From contig NMRA01000387.1 of assembly GCA_002633005.1 (NCBI GenBank), forward strand, positions 330,372 to 394,371: a stretch of DNA of 64,000 nucleotides. The letters run 5' to 3'. Origin of the DNA: Phoronis australis (taxonomy: Eukaryota > Phoronida > Phoronidae). The notes under the pieces are model-generated. The model worked only from the letters and a program-made list of their open reading frames with translations. It did not search any database and had not been told where the DNA came from. Made by a program: the position numbers and the translations under genes. Shown here in pieces: positions 25,101-37,600 of this stretch. Positions within the stretch are counted from its first letter, which is position 1. Each line of letters begins with the position of its first letter.

Positions 25101-26850
25101 TCGCAGCATGCATCGAAAGGAGCGTGGGTCGATCCGGGCGCCATTGCCGTTTTTTTTTTGCTATGAAAATTGCTTATTGCTGATTTTTCGCAGATTACAC
25201 GTCGCTATATGTTAGTGATGGTTGTCGAGCTATTTTATAATGACTTTCGATATCGTCTTAAACGTATAAATTTTACAAAATATTTGTGTGTTTTAGGGCT
25301 AATTTTGCGGTTAAAACGTACTGCTTTTTCGTCTGTCGGTCGGTGCATCAGCAGGTACTTGGCATTTGCGAAGTCTGCGTGAAGTCTGAATGCAATCTGA
25401 CGTCGACGCAAGGGTCGGTTTATGTCCTTTTCAGGTGTATGGCTGAAATAACGTTGAAATGTTGTAATTACTTGAACGTTGGTTAGAACTACTATGCGAC
25501 CTAACCAAACAAACCTAGAAATCGCATCTAATTTGACCAAGGAAAATTTTGAGACCAATTTCGCAATGGTAAATGGTCTATATCAAAAGGTGTTTTTTGT
25601 GACGGAGATCTGGTTGATATCTGTCTTAATTCCTTCTGTAAAAGTATTTGTATACAACACATTACCTGCCTTTCGCTTTTGTCCTGACAAAGTTCACGAG
25701 GCGAGCAAATTCTTACGGGCAAAAGATATCCTTGAAGAGAGTGATCACATCATTTAAATAGTTCAGTTCAGCACTTGGAACTCCAGCTCATATACAGGTA
25801 CGCAGATATGAAATATCTATGAATGCGTAGTTAAAAAAGAAACATTTGCCGTATTGTTTGTGTTATTCCATTCTGGAATGAGAAATACCTATGTCGATGC
25901 ATTGCAGAGAAACGACCTATCAAAGAGAAACCTCCGAAAGTGACTGTTACCAGATAAATTGCTCGATTTGCGTTAATGCTTGCGCGCAATTGTGATCTTC
26001 AATTATTCGTGGGCTAAACATTTTCAGGGATGAATTCCGTAAAATTTGGGAAATAAAAAAATTTCGAAAATTTTGCGTTTGCGGGATATATACGTATATG
26101 TATACATATAATATATATACGTAAACACTACCCGTTTCCAAATTTTGTTTAATAAAAACATTTATTTTAAAACAACAATTAGAGCACCCAGGATAAGTGC
26201 CCTGTAACCTTAAAATATAATTATTTCTGTTGTAGATTGGTCAAGATTACGGTGTTACCCTTTCATACGACATGCTAGTTATCGGACTGAAAGAGTGTCT
26301 GCTGTATCTTCTGATACTAGCTCGATGGGTTCTTCCTATTAAGCACTTGGATTATCAGGAGCTCTCAGACACACTGCTCTGTTATATTGGGATGGCAGCA
26401 GACCTAATGGAACTCATGGACTATTCCAACAATAAAACAGCAATGGAGGATTCAAAGTTTGTCTACGCGTTGCTCATCATCTGGACGATCGGTCTTTTTC
26501 AGTTCTCCTTCGTGCTTGCCCCAGCAGACGAGCAGGAAAGTGAAGAGCAACAAATCTCTTGCCGCTTTATCGCCGAGCACGCCGAAGTGTTGTCAATAGT
26601 GTTGCAATTGCTTATGATGCACATCCCATTTGCCACCATCCGTATAGTTGCCATGGTTTTGTACAAGGGCGTGTCCTATTCCAGTGTCTTTTTTATGATT
26701 AAAAACTTGGCGATGATTTTGTTGGGCATCAATCGGTTGCTTGCGCTGTTTTGCACGCTTGGACCATGGAAGAAGAAAAAGCCTGTAAAGATAGCAGAAA
26801 CGGACGTGGAAATAGAAGATTGTGCAGTCACCCCAGGAACTGAAGCTTAA
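19114..26850 (+). CDS. TMEM26: TMEM26-like membrane protein, copy B (3 exons)
   Basis: Exons are 19114-19322, 23906-24038 and 26236-26850, totalling 957 nt and 318 residues, with the same intron phases (2, then 0) and the same splice-site sequences as copy A. Exon 3 begins I-G-Q-D as in A, and the eight membrane segments are conserved. The C-terminal tail is shorter: a stop follows TPGTEA, where copy A continues with an acidic extension. Introns 1 and 2 align with those of A over long stretches, so this is a whole-gene duplication. Intron 1 is expanded to 4.6 kb by insertions, a 25-bp satellite and an N gap. Intron 2 carries one extra element (24592-24813). It is most likely functional, since the frame and all splice sites are intact. 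Confidence 0.87.
19333..19489 (+). mobile_element. 157-bp inverted-repeat element in intron 1 of copy B, exact insertion
   Basis: Copy A reads gtaagggcaacgtatatg. Copy B reads gtaagggcaa, then about 157 bases, then gggcaacgtatatg. This gives a 6-bp target duplication (gggcaa at 19327-19332 and 19490-19495) with the empty site preserved in the paralogue. The element runs from aggtggtggatttag to aaaatcctggattcgcccctg, with G and C runs inside. It is related to 52407-52554. Confidence 0.8.
21112..21336 (+). repeat. 25-bp tandem satellite, nine units
   Basis: Nine copies of a 25-base unit (ggaatggcatctcaatgtgt followed by tgttt), 225 bases in all, with a few substitutions between units. It lies in intron 1 of TMEM26 copy B. 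An open frame runs across it only because 25 bases shift the frame among stop-free phases, so it is not a protein. Confidence 0.9.
21806..22075 (+). mobile_element. Dispersed repeat with G/C runs, related to 24592-24813 and to the SINE tail
   Basis: It opens ataggcggatttatgagg and shares the aaaacarcaagagcg block with 24592-24813. It ends in gatatcctggatccactactg, close to the 3' end of the SINE at 22959-23280. It is possibly a mosaic of two insertions within intron 1 of copy B. Non-coding. Confidence 0.5.
22452..22716. other. Assembly gap (265 N)
   Basis: An N run within intron 1 of TMEM26 copy B. Reading frames bridging it are meaningless. Confidence 0.99.
22959..23280 (+). mobile_element. 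Intact tRNA-headed SINE
   Basis: The head has an A-box-like tggtgtagtgg (22964-22974) and a B-box-like gagttcgagtc (23005-23015) at tRNA-like spacing. It is followed by a body with poly-T/C stretches and G/C runs, ending in gatcctagatccgccactg-type sequence. A second copy in the opposite orientation is at 13582-14498. It is not a functional tRNA gene: the acceptor stem cannot be closed convincingly. Confidence 0.65.
24592..24813 (+). mobile_element. About 220-bp insertion in intron 2 of copy B
   Basis: Copy A continues directly through caacatactcacattttcac, whereas copy B has about 220 extra bases (cataggcggatataggg onward, ending ctgccactggagca) at the same point. The insertion therefore followed the A/B duplication. 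It shares blocks with 21806-22075. No coding potential. Confidence 0.65.
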
Positions 26851-27495
26851 GTGGAGCTGGAAATCGAGCCTGGAAAGACTGGAATCGACAAAGTGAACTT
26901 TGAAATAGAAAATGAAGCTTGAATGGCAATCACAAGTCCACGCCACTTGTCAAAACAACTTTCGACTTCGTCTACTTACCGTAATATAACGATCTCACCT
27001 TGTTCATAGATTAGAAATAGTTTTTAGGCTTAAAGACACCTAACATTTCGCCATCGCATCAAACCAGGTCTCAAGAGGTTTGGTTGTCACGGTGGTTAAT
27101 CCAGCAGCCGGTAAGGGAATTCCAAGCGATTTGTGATCACCGATTAAGTTATCAAGATAAGAGCACGATGATATTGCTTGGGCAACACAAATACACCTGT
27201 AGCAGAAAGTGGTGTTACCAGAACACGATTTATAACGTTTTAAGTAGTAAATTAGACTATAACATTACATATTGTATTTTCTCACGTGACCTGGAATGTG
27301 TTACGACATGACTGTTTAATAACACCGAGTATACCACAATATTAGCCTCGAAGGGCCAATACGACCGTGTAATAACCCGTTTAGTTATCTCACTAGGCCG
27401 GTTTCGAAACCGGGCCGCAAGAGTTTAGGGTCGCCGACTTTACCATAGCACTACTCAGCGGCTGACGTAATCGAACGTGAAAATAGAATACTTAA

Positions 27496-27925
27496 ATGAG
27501 CACTCGCATCAATCGCACACATACGGACCAATACCTCCAGTTTTCATCCAACCACCCTTTAAAGCACAAACATTCTGTCGCCCGTACCCTTCTGGATAGA
27601 GTTGATCGTTACATCACTGCCTACCGAGACTATGTCGAAGAGGTTAACCATGTTGAAGATGCTTTGCGAGCTAATTGATACCAGGATTGGATGTTCAAAC
27701 CCCCCCATTCGTAAATCTACTGAAAAACTCGATGGCCCCTCCGTTGCCATCCCATACATAAGAGGAGTGTCTGAACGATTACAACACACTTACAGAACCC
27801 AAGGAATTTCTTCATACATGAAACCAAATAACATCCTCCGTTCCCTACTACCAGTCAGACCCAAAGACCCAACCCAGATTTCTAAACAACGTGGGGTCAT
27901 ATACCAACTGAAATGTGACCAGGAT
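27496..27925 (+). pseudogene. Penelope-like element reverse-transcriptase fragment, broken
   Basis: The translated piece begins with a THTDQYLQFSSNHPLKHK block and continues SVARTLLDR, both typical of the C-terminal part of Penelope-like reverse transcriptases. After a TGA stop near 27676 and a frameshift in a run of seven C (about 27699-27705), the frame resumes as IRKSTEKLDG...IPYIRGVSERL and ends at RGVIYQLKCDQ, just before where a GIY-YIG endonuclease would start. Only about 145 codons remain, so it is dead. Its 3' end lies at the boundary of the duplicated block beginning at 27938. Confidence 0.7.
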
Positions 27926-27937
27926 CATCCTAACCAC

Positions 27938-28655
27938 TGGTGGTGGTTTGCAACCAGAAAAGGTGACAAAGACTGTTATGGCGGCAAAAATTGTTTGAAT
28001 ACTTGTGACGTGGAGTGTATATACGGTAAATACATGTAAAATATTATTTGAAATTGTCCAGAGCAACTGACTCCCACTGTCTCGACTTTCCCTTGAAAAT
28101 AATCTCAATTCTTCAACAGGAGCGTCCTCGAGTGTTTCGTTGGCTCAACACAAACGAAAAGTTGCACGTACTTGCGAGGTAATGCAAAATGTACACCAGG
28201 TGGCACTGCACTGCATGCTTGTCCAAACATAGGCAACTGCTGTAATACCCTTGGTCCATTCATGGATAAAAATGGCCTTTGACAGGCAAAGGTACATTTG
28301 CACCGTATTCTAGACGCGGGTTCTCCTTTCGTGAGCGCGATTCAAACACAAAAATCGGAACATTCAGATTAACTCAAAACCTGAACTTTGTTTCAAGCTC
28401 CTAGCGTGGGAGGCTAAAAAGGGACACTTAAGATATCAGTCTAAATATATGTTTCGGAGAATTCACAAAAAGGTAAATACCGTTGTTTCACACACCAGAC
28501 AAGGATAACGGTGATGAAAAAAGCGTTTTGCTGTGCCAAGTAAACACTTGCTGATAATTTACAACGAGCCAGACAATCCAAGCTGCAGAGAAATCAAGAA
28601 ACAGATTTTGATTGTAAAGCTACAAGGAGCACACATATATTAGTTTGAAGAGTGA
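27938..28655. repeat. 718-bp block duplicated at 32043-32760 (upstream of TMEM26 C)
   Basis: This immediately precedes exon 1 of TMEM26 copy C. The second copy has the same length and only a few differences, then stops at the single N at 32761. It is best read as two alleles or overlapping contig ends left side by side. Confidence 0.9.
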
Positions 28656-28667
28656 CATTTTGAGAAA

Positions 28668-31600
28668 ATGGGATTTCGGGACACAAAATTTTTCCTCACT
28701 ACCTCTGCTGTGGTAACACGAGGGCTGTTTGTTATTTACGACCTCTTGCTTACATGGAGTTTAAGCACATCTTTCATAAAGGAACCACTTTGGTGGTTAT
28801 TTGCTCTGTCAGTCGTGCCTCTTGTAACCGAGATGATCATCGTAATCGTCTGCAATGGCGGAAGAGAATGGAACAGGTAAACGGCTACAATTTTGCTACA
28901 CCTTGGTGTATATTTGAATTTGACTTTATGATTCTGAAATGGCATTTCAGCAGAAAATAAACATAAACATGAACGAAGAAGTCCGCTACTGCCTGAACGT
29001 TATTAAAAGTATGCCAACTAAGTATTTCGAACTGGACTTCAGCATTCCCTAGCCACGATAACATCGTAAATATTTTTACAGTTCCGGATTGTCCTCGTGG
29101 TAATGTCCTACCAAAATAAAGGTATGACTGCATTTTGTAGACGAAAGAAACTGGTGAAAACGCAAGCTGACACAAGTCTGGGCGAGATGTCATGCGTTAC
29201 AAATAATGCATGGATTGCACTATAGTTCAGTTTCTTGTGTATGCGAAACAGACCCCGGTTTTGTATGAGTACATGTAGATGCCCTAGGTTTGACTTTGGA
29301 TTTTCCGAGCAGCTACACAGAAGAAAATCGTTTTTAATCACAACAAGCATAATCTAAGTCAAATTTTGTTCTGGTAGGATTAAGGATAATTTTACCAATT
29401 TGAAACTTTCAAGCCCATTAAAACAACGTCATGAAAATCCCAGGAGAGAGACTATATTTGATATGAGCCTAATTTTCGTCTGTATGTTCTTCCAGCGTGT
29501 TTAGCCCCAGTTTCCTCATCTTCATCGCATGTGTCACGCCTCAGCTATGGTTCATTCAGATCAAGCATATCGGCGATACGATCAAAAACAGCACGGAGAA
29601 CAGCAGCATTACACTTTCGGCAACAATCGTAAGGACAACATTGTAATTAACATAGGCGGATTCGGGGGGGTTCAGGGGGATCCAGACCCCCTTTTTCCCT
29701 TGATTTTAGTGATATAATTCTAGAATTTTCAAATTTTTGACTTGGGCCCCCTTTATAAAAAATCCTTGATCCGATCCCCCTTTAAAAATCCTGAATCTGC
29801 CTCTGATTAACGTTGTTTATTCATTGATAATTTCACGAGTATCAATACAAAGTCAACTCGTCACCACTCATACAGCTACCAGCTGTAAAAATAATATTTT
29901 AGTATTTTTTACGAATATGGCCATGTCAGTAATAAANATCGTGTCGTCGGGCTCCTTTGACTTGCCAGTGAGCATTATACTCAGTTGCCAGTGGTAACCT
30001 ACTTTAGCATACGATATTTTCGAAGCTTAGTGTGATAAAATGTGTAGTAAGCTGTAATAGTTGCTAAATCTTAATTTGTAGATTCCATATATTTCTATTT
30101 TGTTTAAATTTTCAATTGGTGTTGAGTAACAACATTATCTGACAAAAATAGCTCGGCTTTTCTTCAAGTAAAAGGTCACGACCTCCGACTCCGGGCCTTT
30201 GACATAGAAAGTAGTTACAAAACCGAAGCGAGTGGAGAAAGGTAGATCGATTCATTGCAATGTTTCTCGTTCAGTATGTGGTATAAATAGATTATTACAT
30301 GTTCTCAGTGGTTATCCCCCTTATAGAGAGCCTGAGTGGATTTTGGAGAATTATCGCCCGAGGGGAGTCTCCAAAATCCACTCCACTCTGGTTCCCTGCG
30401 TGAGGCTAGGTGGTCGGTAGCCAGCACGCAGGTATCACTTAATTTCCTTTGGGATTTTTTTTACACCGGCGTTTCTGATTGGCTGGTCAAATTTTCAGTC
30501 AACAGGCAGTGCTTTACGCAAACAAACTGGCATGACTGATGGAGCAAGTGTAAATGTGGTCTGTTGTACAGACAAATCGGTGCTTAAAATTCATTTTCAA
30601 GAATCCCAGAAATTGTGGTTGCCCCTTTTCAGAGTGCATCCTTCTACTGTCGATGACTTTTGTTTACGATACTGTCCTGTATTCATACAGTATGAATAAA
30701 TAACACCGCAACGGTTATATCTGCCAGATATGTGTTTATTGTACATGTATGCCGCTTCAAGCTCGCAGCTATTAAACATTACTGCTGAAACGAAATAGTT
30801 GCTGCTACGCTACTTGCATGACAAGGCTAAAAATCGTTCATAGTCCGCCGTTTTTCACGTTGTTGTAAAGCTAACCAATGACTGCCGAGGTTAAACCAAC
30901 CAATGCTAAAGCGCGGGCTACTGCGTGATACCTGCGTGCTGGCTAGGCACGTAGGGAACCAGCGAGAATTCACTAGGCTCTAGAATACGGAGATAACGAC
31001 TTCGTCATGTAGTAATCTATATGTACGTAATTTTTTGATATTACATGGGCGAATTCCAAAGGAGTGCAAAGTAGAAATCCATACGCCTTACATTTATCGT
31101 CTGCAGAACACTAATACCAAAGACCGTAGTACGGTCTCTGCTAATACCAACAAACAAACGTGACAGTTTATGATCGACAAATTGAGTGTCGCAACTGTAC
31201 GTACTCCCAGTCGGAAGGACATGCAAACAACTTCTTAAACACACCCATCTTCGGCGGCGAATTCATGCGCGCACCCAGCCTAAAATATGGGGGGCTCGAA
31301 TTTTTCAGTGTGTGGATCTTTTACTGGAAAAAATAACGGGAACTAAAACAACGAGGTACTACGTTCAGACCTATGAATTGTGCATTCCCACCGAATTCCT
31401 GTGGACTTTTGTCTCGTTTTCTCGGACTTTTGGTTCTCTGAGACGGACCTTTTTACCCCACTTCGACAAATGGGGAGCTCGTTCGAGCCCCCCGAGCCTC
31501 TCTGGGTACGCGCATGGAATTCCATATCTATATTCATTCAAACGGAGACGAGCCCCAACTCAGAGCGCAATTTACAATAGATACGTTTAAAATAAAGCTA

Positions 31601-34600
31601 TTAAAAAGTTTACTTCACATTGCGCAACCGTGTTTTAACACAGAAGTTGCGCCATGTGGTTGAAAGTTTTATACACGTCAAGTTTTTCGGCAAAAAGGTC
31701 GCTTTTGCACTTCATGTGAGAAGCCTCGGGATTTTTACGAAATTTTCAAGAGGTTTTGCCCATATCAGAAACCTGAAACTAGTGTATGATTCTCTATAAT
31801 TATTATTATTATTTATGTCGCTTATATTTGCATATCGTGTACGACGCTACTTCGACTTGAAAGGATGATCCTGGTAGAGTTCAGTAACGCTATGCATCGC
31901 TAAAATGCAAGACTTCGCGAGGTTGCGTGAGATTTTGATTTTAAGTGAGAACGCGTGATTTGGATACATTTTAGCGAGGTCCTAGCATAGGTCCTAGGGT
32001 TACTGAACTCTTTCTTAATGAATTAAGTAGTGGCGGTGGTAGTGGTGGTGGTTTGCAACCAGAAAAGGTGACAAAGACTGTTATGGCGGCAAAAATTGTT
32101 TGAATACTTGTGACGTGGAGTGTATATACGGTAAATACATATAAAATATTATTTGAAATTGTCCAGAGCGACTGACTCCCACTGTCTCGACTTTAACTTG
32201 AAAATAATCTCAATTCTTCAACAGGAGCGTCCTCGAGTGTTTCGTTGGCTCAACACAAACGAAAAGTTGCACGTACTTGCGAGGTAATGCAAAATGTACA
32301 CCAGGTGGCACTGCAATGCATGCTTGTCCAAACATAGGCAACTGCTGTAATACCCTTGGTCCATTCATGGATAAAAATGGCCTTTGACAGGCAAAGGTAC
32401 ATTTGCACCGTATTCTAGACGCGGGTTCTCCTTTCGTGAGCGCGATTCAAACACAAAAATCGGAACATTCAGATTAACTCAAAACCTGAACTTTGTTTCA
32501 AGCTCCTAGCGTGGGAGGCTAAAAAGGGACACTTAAGATATCAGTCTAAATATATGTTTCGGAGAATTCACAAAAAGGTAAATACCGTTGTTTCACACAC
32601 CAGACAAGGATAACGGTGATGAAAAAAGCGTTTTGCTGTGCCAAGTAAACACTTGCTGATAATTTACAACGAGCCAGACAATCCAAGCTGCAGAGAAATC
32701 AAGAAACAGATTTTGATTGTAAAGCTACAAGGAGCACACATATATTAGTTTGAAGAGTGANTTCCAGCGTGTTTAGCCCCAGTTTCCTCATCTTCATCGC
32801 ATGTGTCACGCCTCAGCTATGGTTCATTCAGATCAAGCATATCGGCGATACGATCAAAAACAGCACGGAGAACAGCAGCATTACACTTTCGGCAACAATC
32901 GTAAGGACAACATTGTAATTAACATAGGCGGATTCGGGGGGGTTCAGGGGGATCCAGACCCCCTTTTTCCCTTGATTTTAGTGATATAATTCTAGAATTT
33001 TCAAATTTTTGACTTGGGCCCCCTTTATAAAAAATCCTTGATCCGATCCCCCTTTAAAAATCCTGAATCTGCCTCTGATTAACGTTGTTTATTCATTGAT
33101 AATTTCACGAGTATCAATACAAAGTCAACTCGTCACCACTCATACAGCTACCAGCTGTAAAAATAATATTTTAGTATTTTTTACGAATATGGCCATGTCA
33201 GTAATAAAGGGATATAGTTTTGAAACCAAAAATGTGCCCACTCAAGACAATATATTTAAATTCAACTTAAACGAAAATGCGTGTTTGCGTGAAGAAAACC
33301 TGCGGGCAAGAATCCCGTAACAACAGCGTTTAACAAACTCCATGATCTATATTTTAAAACAGGTAATTGAAATTTTAAGTAATTGGTACAGTCCATACCT
33401 GTTCAGGCAAACGTTTTGTCTACAAAATATTCATTAGTTACCAAAATGCCAACGTACATCTAATCAGTCCAAAAAAGCTGTTAAGTGCAAGTTACTTCTA
33501 AACCCCGTTTCCGTAAAAGGAGAAGATGGTTAAATTATAAGTAATAACTTTAATAAATGAAAGAAATGACTACATGTAACAAGATAGCTATTTGATACTC
33601 CCCAAGTCGCACTCCATGGCAAAATAATGACATCACAACTAACTTCACAAATTTCTTACAATTTGACTTACTCTCACTTGTAACACGAAATAAATTTGAT
33701 GGCACATGTTGTTTTAAATAAGTCTTTACCTCATCTCTTTCCAAAGTTATGCAGGTTTTTGTCCAAACATTTACGGTGTTTGCATTTTTCTGTTTTTATG
33801 GAAACGTAGCGGGAAGTTTTGTTCAAAAACTTTGTGGCATCAAACGATTTTCAGGTGCACTGGCTCGAGAGTTATCTACGGGTACTAGCTAATGGTTGCC
33901 AAACTGAAGAGTGAACTAAATTTATTTCGAAACAGGCTGGTTCCCCGTTTAAGACTGATTTTTAGGGCTCATTTCGGAAAATTGTTTGTCTCGTCAATGG
34001 TGACACTTTCAAGTATAATCTGTAACTGTTTCGAATTAATGCGTTGACCTGATTACTTTTATAGCTGTGTGATAGCGTCTGGGGACTACAAACATTAAAA
34101 TACCGGGGAAAATGATACTTATAAAAATAAAAATACTTGATCTCTTCTGTCATAACATGTGTTTGTATTTCAACAGGAATGTGCAGTATATTTGAAAAGG
34201 TAGATTGAACGTAGGCCTCCGGCCCATGTCATGTGTAAACGATTAACAGCTAAAACAGGCCATGCATCACACAGTGCTATTTACAACAGCACTGTCGTAT
34301 AACTTTGTCCCTCATGTGAAACGGAACGCTTGCAACGTTATTCTAAGGTTTTGAGTGGCAGGTTTAATGTGTGAAGACATTAAAGTGATAAGATTGTGCT
34401 CACTGAATAAAAATACGTGAAAGTAATTAAATAAAAAACGTGCGATACTCTTCTTCAATTTTTTCGTTTGCCTAAACTAGAGAAAATACGAAAGTAAGCG
34501 CTCCTGGCTGGAGATAACAACATGTCTACCTCGTCCGTCTGAAGACAGCAACATGAACATTTAAAGCCAGTTACATCAGTAAGCAGAAGGCAGCGATTAG

Positions 34601-37600
34601 AGTTTTATCCAACCTACATGTTTCTAGCAGTGGTTGTTGTATTGAGATTCATGATGTGCAAAAGTACTTGAACAAGGGCGGCGAAGATCATCAATTGTTT
34701 TAGTGAGGGGGAAACGCTTTTTCAGAAATCGTGATCGGGCTCTTTTTGTGGCCGTGATACGGGAAATGCGGGCGNATGGCGGGTTTCGGGAATGGAAATT
34801 TATTGGGATTGGGATCGAAACGAATTCGACACCGGGAATCGAGAAAAGGGCCAAAAAACCCGGGAACAGGGAATGGGACACCCCTTACCCCCCTCTTTTT
34901 GCATTAACTTATTTTCGTGTTACTCTAACTCGAAATCGAACATTTCTCATTGGCTTGTTGCACAACAAATTCACACGATGTAGTAACAAAACGCAATAGG
35001 GCCTCACAGGCGTCATAGAAAATAAAACCTGCTACCCCGAGATTAATTTTCAAAGTAGTAGCAGTAGTAGTATATATTGTTTTGAAAAAATGATTGAAAT
35101 AGGACACAACATCTTGTTTTGACGGGACATTTATTCACATATAACTATGTAAGCAAAACAAGGGAAAACCGTTGTCACTTCCACATTAAGTTTAAAGCGC
35201 ACTGAAAACTTCATTAGCAAAATGTACTAAATCGGCATAAGCGACTTACAGTTAGACGAATTGACCGATGGCTACTAATAGGAAGGTAGTCCACTTTGAA
35301 TGTCATCATTTCCTTCATCACACGTTGAGGTGTCTTGCAACAGCACGTGTCCCACTAAACATAAGATTAATTATCCTTTTATGAAGCTCTCGTGAGCATA
35401 TAACGTTTCAGTTTTTAAGAATTCCCACCATGCATTTTCTTAGATTTTGAGGTTTCAGTTAGCTAATATAACATGAGTATCATCATATCTAACTAAATAA
35501 GCAATTTTTATGCCAAACAGTCGCGAATTTTTTAATTTTGAAGAAAAATTAGTTATTTCCAAGTTTCCCGCCAAATGATGTAAAAGGTGGAAGACGTTTA
35601 GTCAATTGACAATCAATTTCAAATGGCGGAACACGGCAGATCAGAAGACGAGGACGATTTTGAGTGAGAACTGGACTATTCCGTGTATTCGAAACATAAC
35701 CAGAGAAAGGCTGGATAAAGGCAGTTAGAGTGTAACAGAAAACATCACAAAAATTTGAAATCAGCTGGAGAGAGAGTAAAGACAGCAAACAATCCTGGCA
35801 CACATTTGATATTAAGAAGAAATATGTAACGACGAATATTAAACCGGAGCAATAGATAAATTATTTCTACTCTCTGTTTGAAAGCCGTTATTTTGTTACT
35901 AATCCGGAGTTCACTGAATTTCATGCGTTTATTGAGACCATAGTAAAAATGACAACAATTCAAGTAATGCCATTGTTGAAATGGAGCTGGACGCTGAGAA
36001 CACAAAAAACTGAAATTATACAAACCATCAGTAGTATGATGGACGGAACTTCACCGGGATGTGATAAAATTAGCATTAAGTTCTACAAGTATGCTAATAA
36101 TAAGTTCCATCTACAACTACTTTTTTAAAAATGGGGTGTTTCCAAAAGAACGGACAAAATCCATTATAGTGCCAAAATTCCTGAAAAATTCCCTCATGCA
36201 AGTCACAGCCAAAATATTCGAAAAATATTATGCCAGCGACTTCAAAAACGGTCGTAAAGAGAAAACGTAATTAGTATGTCTCAAGCTGCGTTTAGTAAAG
36301 GACACAGTACGGTGGATCACATGTTTGCTTTATGTACATTAGTAATTAAATATTTGTCACGAGAGAAAGATAGATTCTGTTGTGCTTTCGTGGATTTTAA
36401 AGCCGCTTTAGAAGTATATGTAGAAGTGCATTATATTTTAAATTAAAGAACAATCGCATAGAAGGTAAGATGTATAAGATAACCAAAGGAATGTACGCGG
36501 AAATAAAAGCGTGCGTGAGATTGAATAATGGGATCTATACGGAGTTCTTTTATTGTCAGAATGGTCTAAAACAAGGCTCACAGCTATCACCGTTTTTGTT
36601 TATTTTATTCTTAAATGATTTTGAGCAAAAATTAAAATCCGGTGGTGGTGAAAAATGTCCATGGGATCAACGGAACTATTGCATTTGCTGTTTGCTGAGA
36701 TTTGATTTTTAGGACTGCCGAAAAAATTGAATATTTTTATGAGTATTGTCAGAAATGGAAGTTGATTGTTAATATGTCGAAGACTAAGATAACTGTTTGC
36801 AGAAACGATGGAATGATAAGATCGTATGAAAAATGGACATATGATGGAAACACTGTTAATGTTGTAAAAGTATGTAAATATTTAGGATTAATGTTTACTA
36901 GAGGTTCGTGGTCTTGCCCACAGAAAACTCTATCACAGGCTGCTTAGGCAGTGAATTTAACGAGGAAAAATGTCAATGGTTTTAGTGCACTACTCATTAA
37001 AGTTAGTTTGAAATTATTCGACTGTAAGATACTGCAGATACTTCATTATGGCTGTGAGATCTAGGGTTTGAGTGAGGGCTCATGTATTGAAACAGTCCAC
37101 ACCAAATTTTGTAAAGAAATTTTGAATTTGCCTAGCACAGAAATTTTACCGGCTGTTAGAGGTGAGATGGGTCGTTACTCCTTGATTGCATACCGACTTT
37201 CTGGAATTATGAAATATTGATTAAAACTATTAAAAAGCGATACGTCAAAAATTACATATCATTGATGTGAATGGTAATACAATATGACGGAAAATGTTGA
37301 TAAACCGTGCTGGGTTAATGATGTCAAGAAAGTGCTATTTCGGTTTGGTTTTGGAGAAGCACGGTGTAATCAGGGTGTAGGTTCCGAGACTTATCACCTT
37401 TTAAACAGAGAGGCAAAGATATTGATCATCAAAAATGGCAAGGAATTTTGAACCATTCGATTAAGCTGGAAACTTACAGAACTTTTGAGTTAAATGTATG
37501 TTTTGAAAATTATTTAGATGTATTTGACAGCGTAAGCGTTAGATCAGATATGGTAAGATTAAGATGTTCATGCACTAATAATGATTGAAAAGGATAGACA

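Noticed and set aside
31186-31590. 134-codon + strand frame
   Set aside because: It spans an inverted-repeat mobile element and its flanks, with no splice or family support.
32768-32900. Additional TMEM26 exon 2 implying a fifth gene
   Set aside because: It lies in a block identical in length to 29490-29936 beside a single N and has no exon 1, so it is an allele or contig overlap.
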